A stretch of 44,977 nucleotides of DNA from an uncultured Chloroflexota bacterium (lineage in GTDB: Bacteria > Chloroflexota > Anaerolineae > Anaerolineales > Anaerolineaceae): NCBI GenBank assembly GCA_902795255.1, contig CADBKS010000013.1, positions 1 to 44,977 on the forward strand, written 5' to 3'. The notes below the pieces were generated by a model. That model was not told the DNA's origin and searched no databases. It worked only from the letters and a program-made list of their open reading frames with translations. This document shows positions 1 to 7,604 of the stretch, piece after piece. Both the position numbers and the translations under genes were made by a program. Positions within the stretch are counted from its first letter, which is position 1. Every line of letters begins with the position of its first letter.

Positions 1-1711
1 CGCCCCGCAGCTGAACGATACGGTCCTGGTGATTGGGCTCGGGCTGCTCGGTCTGATGGAAGTGCAGATCGCCAAAGCGGCAGGCTGCCGGGTGATGGGG
101 ATGGATATCTCCAAGACGCGGATCAAGCTGGCCCGCGAGTTCGGTGTAGAGGCAGCCCCGCGCGGGGACATTGAGGACCGTGTGCCGCTGTTCACCCGGG
201 GCCGCGGGTTTGACCACGTGCTGATCTGCGCCGGCAGCAAGGACAACGATGCGATCGAGCTCGCAGGCAGGCTTTGCCGGGACCGGGGGGATGTGATCGC
301 GATCGGTGCGGTCGGTCTGGAGATCCCCCGGAAGATCTATTACGAAAAAGAGTTGCGTGTAGTTGTATCCCGCTCCTACGGACCGGGACGCTATGACGCG
401 AATTATGAAGAACGCGGCCAGGATTATCCGATCGGCTACGTCCGCTGGACGGAAGGCCGCAACATGGAAAGCTTCGTGGATCTGATCGCGGACGGAAAAA
501 TGGATGTCCGTTCCCTGATCACCCACCGGATCCCGATTGCCGAAGGGGAAAAGGCCTACAGCCTGATCACGGGCAAAACCAGGGAACCTTTCCTCGGCGT
601 TCTGCTTCAGTACCCGGAGTCCGCGGAACCGCCGCTGAGCCTGCCGGTCCCGGTCTCGAAGGTCCGGCTGCAGCCGCAGCCTGCGGATACGAAACCGAAC
701 ATCGGTGTGCTGGGCGCGGGCAATTATGCCAACGCGACCTTCCTGCCGGTGATGAAGGCATCCGCTGACCGCTGTACGCTGAAAAGCATCGCTTCCCGGA
801 ATGGCGGGAGCGCCCGCCACAGTGCGGAGAAATTCGGCTTTGAAAAGGTGGAGACGGACGGAGCTGCGGTGCTCAGCGATCCGGAGATCTCCGATGTCGT
901 ACTGCTGACGCCCCATTCCCTGCACGCGGCGCAGGCTGTTGAAGCGCTCGAAAACGGGAAAAATGTCTATTGCGAGAAGCCGGCCGCGATCGATCCGCTT
1001 TCCCTGGCGAAGGTGTACCGTTGTGTTTCCGAACACCCGGACCGGCTCTATATGGTCGGATACAACCGCCGCTTCGCGCCGCTTGCGGCAAACCTTAAAG
1101 AATTCTTCAGCGACGTTCAGGAACCGCTTTCGGTCCATTACACGGTCAACGCCGGTTTCATCCCGTCCACCCATTGGACGCAGAACCGGGAGGTAGGGGG
1201 CGGACGGATCCTGGGCGAGGGCTGTCATTTTATTGATTTTCTGATCTGGATGTGCGGATCGCTGCCGGTGAAGGTCAACACCTTCTGTCTGCCGGACAGC
1301 GGTCGCTATAATGAGGATAATGTCTCGATCCAGGTGCTGTTTGAAAACGGATCTATCGGCACGGTGGATTATCTCGCCAACGGCGACAAAGCCTGCGCGA
1401 AGGAGCGTGCCGAGGTTTTCGGCGGCGGCCGGATCGGGATCCTGAGCGATTACCGGACACTGGATACCTGGAAAGACGGTTCCCATAAGCAGGAACGCCT
1501 GGCCCTCCGGCAGGATAAAGGCCACGCGGCTTCCTGGGCGGCTTTTCTGGATGCCGCACACCACGGCAAGGAAGCGCCGATCACTTATGAAGATATTTTC
1601 GCGGGAATGCTGACCTGTTTTGCCGCGGTCGAATCGATCCGGCAGCAGGATCTGATCGCGGTCCCGTCCCTTTCCGTGCTGAATGACCTGCTTTCGGGGG
1701 CGGACCGGTAA
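1..1711 (+). CDS. Bi-domain oxidoreductase (MDR cofactor domain + Gfo/Idh/MocA), 5' end cut by window
   Basis: The frame is already open at base 2, so the gene starts outside the window; the GTG at 29 lies inside the coding sequence. The visible N-terminal part is the NAD(P)-binding half of a zinc-type alcohol dehydrogenase (VIGLGLLGLMEVQIAKAAG, then the acidic strand end GMDIS). A linker leads, about 220 residues in, to a second Rossmann domain of the Gfo/Idh/MocA family, with IGVLGAGNYANATFLP, the conserved CEKPAA motif and GYNRRFAP. This double-dehydrogenase architecture is known from surface-polysaccharide loci, next to heparinase II/III-like proteins and glycosyltransferases, exactly the neighbours found here. 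It probably oxidises or rearranges a sugar (uronate) precursor, but the substrate cannot be read from the sequence. The stop overlaps the next start by one base (TAATG), implying coupled translation. Confidence 0.85.
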   Translation, partial: APQLNDTVLVIGLGLLGLMEVQIAKAAGCRVMGMDISKTRIKLAREFGVEAAPRGDIEDRVPLFTRGRGFDHVLICAGSKDNDAIELAGRLCRDRGDVIAIGAVGLEIPRKIYYEKELRVVVSRSYGPGRYDANYEERGQDYPIGYVRWTEGRNMESFVDLIADGKMDVRSLITHRIPIAEGEKAYSLITGKTREPFLGVLLQYPESAEPPLSLPVPVSKVRLQPQPADTKPNIGVLGAGNYANATFLPVMKASADRCTLKSIASRNGGSARHSAEKFGFEKVETDGAAVLSDPEISDVVLLTPHSLHAAQAVEALENGKNVYCEKPAAIDPLSLAKVYRCVSEHPDRLYMVGYNRRFAPLAANLKEFFSDVQEPLSVHYTVNAGFIPSTHWTQNREVGGGRILGEGCHFIDFLIWMCGSLPVKVNTFCLPDSGRYNEDNVSIQVLFENGSIGTVDYLANGDKACAKERAEVFGGGRIGILSDYRTLDTWKDGSHKQERLALRQDKGHAASWAAFLDAAHHGKEAPITYEDIFAGMLTCFAAVESIRQQDLIAVPSLSVLNDLLSGADR

Positions 1712-3669
1712 TGCCCGCTCTTTCGGTTCTGGCTAAAAGTGTCCGTGAGCTCGGGCTCCGTCCCGTGCTGATGAACGGCGTTTATCAGCTGCTGCTGAAA
1801 AGCGGGGCTTACCGTTCCGCAATGCCCCATCAGCCGCTGCGGAAAGAGATCCTGCACGGTGATTTTCAGCCGCTCCCGCTGCCGGATGAGGCCCGTCTGA
1901 AGCCGTTCCTTACCGCGGATTCGCGCCGGATCTTTGATGATAAGGAAGCTGTCAGCAAGGGTGTGTTTTTCCCGTTCGGCGGCAAAAATGCCGCTGCACT
2001 GGATCTGAACCCCGTCAACGGCAGCCGGCACTGGGCAAGCGACCATAAGGTCCCGGTCCCGGATCTGAAACTGATCTGGGAAGGCGCGCGTTTCTGCTGG
2101 GCCGATATCCTGGTCCGCAGCGAGATCTTTACGCACAGCGGCCTTTCGGAGACCTGTTTCTGGGAGAAACTTGAGGAATTCAACGAGAAAAACCCCGTAA
2201 ATCTCGGCGAAAACTGGGAATCCGCGCAGGAGGTGGGGATCCGCCTGATCAATATCGCCTTTGCCGCGGGGATCTTCCTGCAGCAGCCGATCCGTGACAG
2301 TGTTTATCTGACGACCGCCAAACAGGAAGAGATCGTCCGGGAACGCTCCGAGCTGACGGCGAAGACCATTCAGGCCCACGCGAAACGGATCATGAAGACG
2401 ATGATCTACGCCCGCTCCCAGCGGAACAATCACCTGCTGAGCGAGGCTGCCGCGCTGATGACGGCGGCCGCTGTGCTCCCGGGGGCGCACGACGCAAAAA
2501 AATGGTGGAAGACCGGGACGCGGGCCTTCTTCAGCGGGCTGGATGACCAGATCGCCCCGAACGGATGTTATATCCAGCACAGTACGAATTATCACCGGAT
2601 GGTGCTCCAGCTCCTGATCTGGGCGGACCAGCTTCTGAACCTCAGGGGGGAGGACTGGCCGGCGAAGCTGATGCCGAAGCTCCGCAATACAGTCCGCTGG
2701 CTGTATGCTTTCTGTGATCCGGAGAGCGGCGCCTGTGCCAATATCGGCCATAATGACGGCAGTCTGCTTTTCAATTTCGGCAGCACTTATGAGGACTACA
2801 GCCCGACCCTGCAGGCAGCCGGCATGATCTTTCTCGGGAAAAAACTGTTCGCGCCCGGACCGCGGGATGAGCTGAGCGTCTGGCTGAATGTGCGGCCCCG
2901 GCATGTGATGCAGTCGGAGCTTGACCGTGAAGGTCCGTTCACCGGGCCGCTTTCTGTCGGGAGCGGACGGACCCGGGCCGTGATGCTCGCGGAACCCTTC
3001 CGGGGGCGTCCTGCCCATGACGACCGGCTCCATGTGGACATTTGGATCGACGGGATCAACGAACTGTGTGATGCCGGGACCTACCGCTATTCCGGGGTCG
3101 AAAACTGGGATAACCGGCTGAAATATGCCGTGATGCACAATGTCCTGACGATCGACCGGCACGAGCCCATGACCGACACCGGGAAATTCCTCTGGCTGGA
3201 CCGGGACGAGGTCCGGATCCTTTCCCGCAATGAGGCTTTTGTCAGCGCGGAGCATACGGCTTTCCGCGCGCTGCACCTCAATCACCGGCGCATCCTGCGC
3301 CCGCTCGCCAACGGGTTTTCCGTGGCTGATGATGTGATCCCGACGGACAGCAAAGGTTCCGGGACGCATTTCTACCGCTTCCACTGGCTGCTGCCCAACC
3401 AGACCTTCACCTATAAAAAGGGTGTCCTGGTCCTGGACCGCATCCGGATGGGTTTTTCCAGCGACACCCCGTTCAGTCTGCGGATCGTCCGCTCCGGCTA
3501 CTGTATTTACAACAGCGGTGAGGACGGAAACGATCAGACTTTTCGGGAAGATGCCTGGTGCGGCTGGTATTCACCGACGTATAATGTAAAGGAGCCTGCG
3601 CTTTCGGTCATCATCACCTGCCGGGGCGAAGCACCTTTCCATTTTGATACTCTGATCCGAAAAAACTGA
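1711..3669 (+). CDS. Heparinase II/III family protein (polysaccharide lyase-like)
   Basis: A 652-residue protein with the alpha-helical toroid then beta-sandwich layout of heparinase II/III-like lyases. The helical half carries NLGENWESAQEVGIRLIN and, near residue 289, the QHSTNYHRM stretch where family members have the active-site Tyr/His. The C-terminal sandwich shows HDDRLHVDIWIDG near residue 434, then DAGTYRYSG and HNVLTIDRHEP, typical of the Hepar_II_III domain. No convincing signal peptide is seen, so it probably acts in the cytoplasm or leaves by another route. It starts on the last base of the preceding stop and is followed 23 bp later by a glycosyltransferase. The context suggests trimming or modification of a uronate-containing polysaccharide during synthesis rather than scavenging. 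Lyase activity on a named substrate is not claimed. Confidence 0.85.
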   Translation: MPALSVLAKSVRELGLRPVLMNGVYQLLLKSGAYRSAMPHQPLRKEILHGDFQPLPLPDEARLKPFLTADSRRIFDDKEAVSKGVFFPFGGKNAAALDLNPVNGSRHWASDHKVPVPDLKLIWEGARFCWADILVRSEIFTHSGLSETCFWEKLEEFNEKNPVNLGENWESAQEVGIRLINIAFAAGIFLQQPIRDSVYLTTAKQEEIVRERSELTAKTIQAHAKRIMKTMIYARSQRNNHLLSEAAALMTAAAVLPGAHDAKKWWKTGTRAFFSGLDDQIAPNGCYIQHSTNYHRMVLQLLIWADQLLNLRGEDWPAKLMPKLRNTVRWLYAFCDPESGACANIGHNDGSLLFNFGSTYEDYSPTLQAAGMIFLGKKLFAPGPRDELSVWLNVRPRHVMQSELDREGPFTGPLSVGSGRTRAVMLAEPFRGRPAHDDRLHVDIWIDGINELCDAGTYRYSGVENWDNRLKYAVMHNVLTIDRHEPMTDTGKFLWLDRDEVRILSRNEAFVSAEHTAFRALHLNHRRILRPLANGFSVADDVIPTDSKGSGTHFYRFHWLLPNQTFTYKKGVLVLDRIRMGFSSDTPFSLRIVRSGYCIYNSGEDGNDQTFREDAWCGWYSPTYNVKEPALSVIITCRGEAPFHFDTLIRKN

Positions 3670-3692
3670 AATACGGAGCTTCCCGATAAATC

Positions 3693-4916
3693 ATGCACAT
3701 CCTTCTGATCCATCAGGCTTTTGTCACGACCGGAGAAGCCGGCGGCACCCGGCACATTGAATTCGCCAGACGGCTCGCGGCGCACGGTCACCGCGTGACG
3801 ATCATCACCAGCCCGGTCAGTTATCTGAGCGGCGACAACAGCCATTCCGGTTCCTATCTCTGGAAGACCGAGCAGTGGGCGGAGGGGATCGAGATCCGCT
3901 ATTGCTGGACGAGCTCCGGAATGCACAAGGGGTTCGTGCCCCGACTGCTGGCTTTCTTTTCGTTTATGTTTTCCTCGTTTTTCTGTGCGCTGAACGTGAA
4001 GGACGCGGATCTGGTCTGGGGAACTTCCCCGAACCTTTTCCAGGGCTGGACCGCCTGGCTGAGCGCCCGCTGCAAGCGGAAGCCGTTCCTGCTGGAGATC
4101 CGGGACCTGTGGCCGGAGTTCGCGGTCGCCATGGGGGCGCTGAAGAACAAAGTGCTCATCCGGCTCTCCCGCTGGCTCGAGAAATTCCTGTACTGCCATG
4201 CGGACCGCATCATCGTGAACTCTCCCGGGTTCATCCCCTACATCCGGGATATCTGCGGCCGGACACCGGATCTCGTTCCCAACGGTGCCGACGCGGAGAT
4301 GTTTGCCGGGGCGGACGGATCTGCTTTCCGTGCGGAACACGGGCTGAAGGATGACTTTGTGGTGATGTACAGCGGCGCGCACGGACCGGCCAATGATCTG
4401 GAGACGGTGCTGGATGCTGCCGGACTGCTGCGGGAGCATCCGGAGATCCGCTTCGTTTTTGTCGGAAGCGGAAAGGACAAACCCCGCCTGGAAGCGCTCA
4501 AAGCCGAACGCGGTCTTGAAAATGTGCTGTTCGTTCCGCCGGTCCCGAAGGACCGGATCGCTTCCGTGATGGCGGCGGAAAACGCCGGCCTGGCGATCCT
4601 GAAAAAACTCGATATGTTTAAGACGACCTACCCAAACAAGGTCTTTGATATTATGGCCTGCGGCGATCCGGTGCTGTGCCAGATCGACGGTGTGATCCGT
4701 GAGGTCGTTGAGGAGAACCGCGCGGGCGTCTTCGTCACGCCCGGCGACCCACAGGCACTCGCGGACGCGGTCCTGAAGCTGGCGGCCGATCCGGAGCTGT
4801 GCCGCGTCATGGGCGAAAACGGACGCAGGGCGGTCCGGGAAAAATTCAGCCGGGATGAGGCGGAGATCCTCCTGGAACGGATCTTTGCCGAAACCGCGGC
4901 CGGGAAACGGAAATAA
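3693..4916 (+). CDS. Glycosyltransferase family 4 (WbuB-like)
   Basis: A 407-residue GT-B fold retaining glycosyltransferase. The N-terminal acceptor domain begins MHILLIHQAF and has GGTRHIEFARRLAAHGHRV, characteristic of the WbuB/colanic-acid branch of GT4. The C-terminal donor domain has LVPNGAD, then FVFVGSGKDKPRLE, YPNKVFDIMACGDPVL and the EENRAGVFV segment that contacts the nucleotide-sugar (EX7E-like region). It follows the heparinase-like gene by 23 bp, so the first three genes look like one polysaccharide operon. It presumably adds one sugar to a lipid-linked repeat unit on the inner membrane face; donor and acceptor are unknown. Confidence 0.88.
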   Translation: MHILLIHQAFVTTGEAGGTRHIEFARRLAAHGHRVTIITSPVSYLSGDNSHSGSYLWKTEQWAEGIEIRYCWTSSGMHKGFVPRLLAFFSFMFSSFFCALNVKDADLVWGTSPNLFQGWTAWLSARCKRKPFLLEIRDLWPEFAVAMGALKNKVLIRLSRWLEKFLYCHADRIIVNSPGFIPYIRDICGRTPDLVPNGADAEMFAGADGSAFRAEHGLKDDFVVMYSGAHGPANDLETVLDAAGLLREHPEIRFVFVGSGKDKPRLEALKAERGLENVLFVPPVPKDRIASVMAAENAGLAILKKLDMFKTTYPNKVFDIMACGDPVLCQIDGVIREVVEENRAGVFVTPGDPQALADAVLKLAADPELCRVMGENGRRAVREKFSRDEAEILLERIFAETAAGKRK

Positions 4917-4929
4917 ACGGAGCAGTACT

Positions 4930-6480
4930 ATGGAAACGACCCGAAAGTATGATGCCATCGTATGCGGAGCGGACCTGTTCCAGTTGGAAAAGGCTGTCCG
5001 TCTCGCTGAGGAAGGAAAAAAGGTCCTTGTCCTGACGAAAAGCAACGTCCCGGGAGGCGAATTTGTGTCTTTCCGGCGGAATCAGTTTGAATTGACAGCG
5101 GCGGACAGCGGTGCGGAAGGTCAGGCAGCCGCGCTGGCGTGTGAAAAAAAGCTGCGCGGGCTCGGCGGGGAGGTCCGGTACAAAACCGGCATCGTGAGTG
5201 TTCAGAAAAATGCCGATGGCAGCTCTGGTGCCGGGCTGACGGACGGTTCGCGGGTTTTCTCCGGACAGATCATTCCGCAGCCGGAAGGCTTTCCGCTTTA
5301 CGGAAAACTGCCCCTCCGGGTGGTCCTGCAGCTGAATGTTCCGTATGAAAATGTGAAAGCGGCCGCGGAAAGAACGGAAAATGCCGCGGTCTTCGCGAAT
5401 GATCCCACCGGAAAGACCTGTATGCTTCTGCTGAGCGGGGAAATGAGCCGGGAGACTTTTGAGGCGCTTTCGGAAGGATCCTATTTCAGGGAGAAGGACC
5501 GCGCGGCGGAAGCGGTCATTGACGCATTTGAAAAAGCCGCGGGGCTGAAGGTCCGCGGGCGTGTGCTTGAAGCCGATGTCGTGACGCCGGTCACACTGGT
5601 CCGGCAGCTGGTATGCGCGCCTTCCGGCAGGCAGGCACAGCCTTCTCTTGGGGATGTGCTGCATCCCGGGATCCAGTTCGGCAAAGTGCTGAAGGTCACC
5701 GACCGCGGACACGCGAAATCTTTTGTGATCGGGCCGGATCCGGAGCGCGGCACGAAATCGCTGGCCTTTTTCCGGGCCGGGCAGTATATCAGCATTCAGC
5801 AGCCGATCGGGCAGGCAGTGGTCTGCAAGCCGTATTCGGTCTGTTCCTCACCGAAAGACGCACTGGGATCCGAAAACACCTCGTATACCGTGATGATCGA
5901 ACGCAATCCCGACGGGTTTTTCTCCCCGCACGCGCTGGATACCTGGAAAGAAGGGACGAAACTGGTCCTTTCCGGTCCGCTCGGGTATGCGTACCATCTG
6001 CCGCTGCGCGACGCGCCGCACGTGGTCGCTCTGGCGGGCAGCAGCGGGATCACGCCCTTTTATGCCATGGCGGCCGCGATCGCGGACGCCATGGAGGATT
6101 TTGACCTGACGATCCTTTACGGCAGCCGCACGGCGGATACGATCCTGCTGCGTTCCGAACTGGATGAACTGGTCAGCCGCTCCCGCGGAAAGGTGCGGGT
6201 CGTCCATGTCCTTTCGGATGAGGCCCGGGAAGGATTCGAACACGGTTTTATCACCACGGACCTGATCCGGAAATATGCGCCGGACGGGGACTATTCGATT
6301 TTTATCTGCGGTCCGCAGGCGATGTACGAATATCTGCACCGGGAACTGCCGAAACTGGGCCTGCCCGAAGGCAGGATCCGTTTCGAACTGCCCGGAGAAT
6401 TCGGGGACCCTGCGCAGGATGCTTCTTATCCGCAGGACGCCGCGGGCAAATGTTTCACCCTGACGGTCCTTTCGCATTGA
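4930..6480 (+). CDS. FNR-type flavin reductase with decayed CrtI-like N-terminal domain; ends at a premature TGA
   Basis: A 516-residue product. The ATG at 4930 has GGAG upstream and clears the previous gene. Residues 7-232 resemble a shortened phytoene-dehydrogenase (CrtI)-type flavoprotein: YDAIVCGADLFQL stands where the GxGxxG loop should be, then NVPGGEFVSFRRNQFEL, and a C-terminal echo LEADVVTPVTLVRQL. Residues 248-490 form a ferredoxin-NADP reductase module, with an FAD site KPYSVCSSP (300-308), an NAD(P) site AGSSGITPF (369-377) and CGPQAMY (460-466). The frame then stops at TGA (6478-6480) after the first strand of a plant-type ferredoxin domain. The rest of that domain continues in the same frame after the stop. 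It was probably one electron-transfer protein of about 599 residues. The partner and substrate are unknown. Confidence 0.72.
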   Translation: METTRKYDAIVCGADLFQLEKAVRLAEEGKKVLVLTKSNVPGGEFVSFRRNQFELTAADSGAEGQAAALACEKKLRGLGGEVRYKTGIVSVQKNADGSSGAGLTDGSRVFSGQIIPQPEGFPLYGKLPLRVVLQLNVPYENVKAAAERTENAAVFANDPTGKTCMLLLSGEMSRETFEALSEGSYFREKDRAAEAVIDAFEKAAGLKVRGRVLEADVVTPVTLVRQLVCAPSGRQAQPSLGDVLHPGIQFGKVLKVTDRGHAKSFVIGPDPERGTKSLAFFRAGQYISIQQPIGQAVVCKPYSVCSSPKDALGSENTSYTVMIERNPDGFFSPHALDTWKEGTKLVLSGPLGYAYHLPLRDAPHVVALAGSSGITPFYAMAAAIADAMEDFDLTILYGSRTADTILLRSELDELVSRSRGKVRVVHVLSDEAREGFEHGFITTDLIRKYAPDGDYSIFICGPQAMYEYLHRELPKLGLPEGRIRFELPGEFGDPAQDASYPQDAAGKCFTLTVLSH

Positions 6481-6495
6481 AAGGAAAAGACGATC

Positions 6496-6729
6496 GTGTG
6501 CCGTTCCGATCAGACCCTGATGCAGGCGGTCGAGCGCGCCGGGATCGTGATCGAAGCGGAATGCCGCTCCGGTCAGTGCGCCTGGTGCCGCAGCCTGCTG
6601 CGGTCCGGGAAAGTTTTTGTTCCGGAGAGCCGGGATGGCCGGCGCACAGGGGATGCCGGGGCCGGCTGGGTCCATCCCTGCGTGACCTACCCCCTGAGTG
6701 ATATCGTACTGGAGATCTATAACCACTGA
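6496..6729 (+). CDS. Plant-type 2Fe-2S ferredoxin domain, severed C-terminus of the preceding gene
   Basis: A 77-residue reading from GTG at 6496, in the same frame as the gene before it and separated only by the TGA at 6478-6480. Cysteines at 23, 28, 31 and 62 give C-x4-C-x2-C-x30-C (ECRSGQCAWC and GWVHPCVTYP), the ligand set of a plant-type [2Fe-2S] ferredoxin domain. AAAGGA lies about 10 bases before the GTG, so separate translation is possible. However, the first beta-strand of the fold (KCFTLTVLSH) sits before the stop, so a protein starting here would lack part of its sheet. This favours a recent nonsense mutation, a sequencing error or readthrough over a designed two-subunit enzyme. 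Confidence 0.7.
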   Translation: MCRSDQTLMQAVERAGIVIEAECRSGQCAWCRSLLRSGKVFVPESRDGRRTGDAGAGWVHPCVTYPLSDIVLEIYNH

Positions 6730-6803
6730 GGGTCTGAAATGCCGTACCGCGGCCCGGCCTCTGACAAACGGTTTGACGCAATAAACGGAGAAGGAGAGAG
6801 CAT

Positions 6804-7604
6804 ATGTGTCATTATGAAGAAGCGATCACCCGCCAGCCCTGCGCGAATTTCGCGGACGGGCTGACGCACGGACTGCTCGGCCGGCCGTCGGTCGAGCTGG
6901 CGGTCGAACAGCACCGCTGTTATGTTGACGCGCTGACCCGGTGCGGCGTGAACGTAACGGTCCTGCCTCCTGAAGACGACTATCCGGATTCCTGCTTCAC
7001 GGAGGATGAGACGGTGGTGACGGACCGCATGGCGGTGCAGGTCGCTCCCTGCAGGCCCTCCCGTCAGGGGGAAGAGAAGCTGATCCGCCCGATCGTCGAA
7101 AAATACTACGCCGGCCGGATCGAAGAGATCCGCCACCCCGGAACGCTTGAGGGCGGAGATATCTGCCGTGCGGGGAACCACTTTTTCATCGGCATTTCTT
7201 CCCGGACGAACGAGGAAGGGGCCCGGCAGATGGCGGAGATCGTAAAAAAACACGGTTTTACCAGCGCTTTCTGCGATATCCGCGGGATCCGGATCCTGCA
7301 CCTTTCCACCGGGATGAGCTATATCGGGGACAATACGGTGATCTGCGTTCCGGAGTTCGCTCATTTCAGCGCGTACGAACCGTACCGTGTGATCGTGACC
7401 AGTCCGGAAGAACGCTATGCCGCCAACTGTGTGCGGGTCAACGATAAGCTGATCATGGCGGCCGGTTTCCCGGACACAGAGGCAAAACTGAAGGCGGCCG
7501 GATTCGATATCCTGACCGTGCCGATGACTGAATTTGAAAAACAGGACGGCGGCCTGAGCTGCCTTTCGATCAGAATACCGAAGCGGAATTTCCCGGGTGT
7601 TTAA
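6804..7604 (+). CDS. Dimethylarginine dimethylaminohydrolase (DDAH)-like guanidino-group hydrolase
   Basis: A 266-residue member of the guanidino-group-modifying superfamily (five-bladed beta-propeller). ATG 6804 is preceded by AAGGAGAG. The DDAH catalytic set is complete: YPDSCFTED (60-68, substrate-binding Asp/Glu), LEGGDI with Glu116, HLSTGMSYI with His166, and the nucleophile in GLSCLSIRI at Cys253. Known members hydrolyse N-omega-methylated arginines to citrulline plus methylamines, but relatives act as arginine deiminases or amidinotransferases, so the exact substrate is open. The last 8 bases overlap the GTG start of the first ABC half-transporter, suggesting coupled expression. Whether the product or substrate is moved by that exporter is unknown. 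Confidence 0.85.
   Translation: MCHYEEAITRQPCANFADGLTHGLLGRPSVELAVEQHRCYVDALTRCGVNVTVLPPEDDYPDSCFTEDETVVTDRMAVQVAPCRPSRQGEEKLIRPIVEKYYAGRIEEIRHPGTLEGGDICRAGNHFFIGISSRTNEEGARQMAEIVKKHGFTSAFCDIRGIRILHLSTGMSYIGDNTVICVPEFAHFSAYEPYRVIVTSPEERYAANCVRVNDKLIMAAGFPDTEAKLKAAGFDILTVPMTEFEKQDGGLSCLSIRIPKRNFPGV

Noticed and set aside
1585..3384. A 599-codon open frame on the minus strand
   Set aside because: It is antisense to the heparinase-like gene, has no family resemblance and arises from GC-rich codon bias on the coding strand.
6478..6480. TGA read as selenocysteine or tryptophan
   Set aside because: No SECIS-like hairpin was evident just after it, the expected residue in the ferredoxin loop is small or polar, and TGA ends many other genes in the window.
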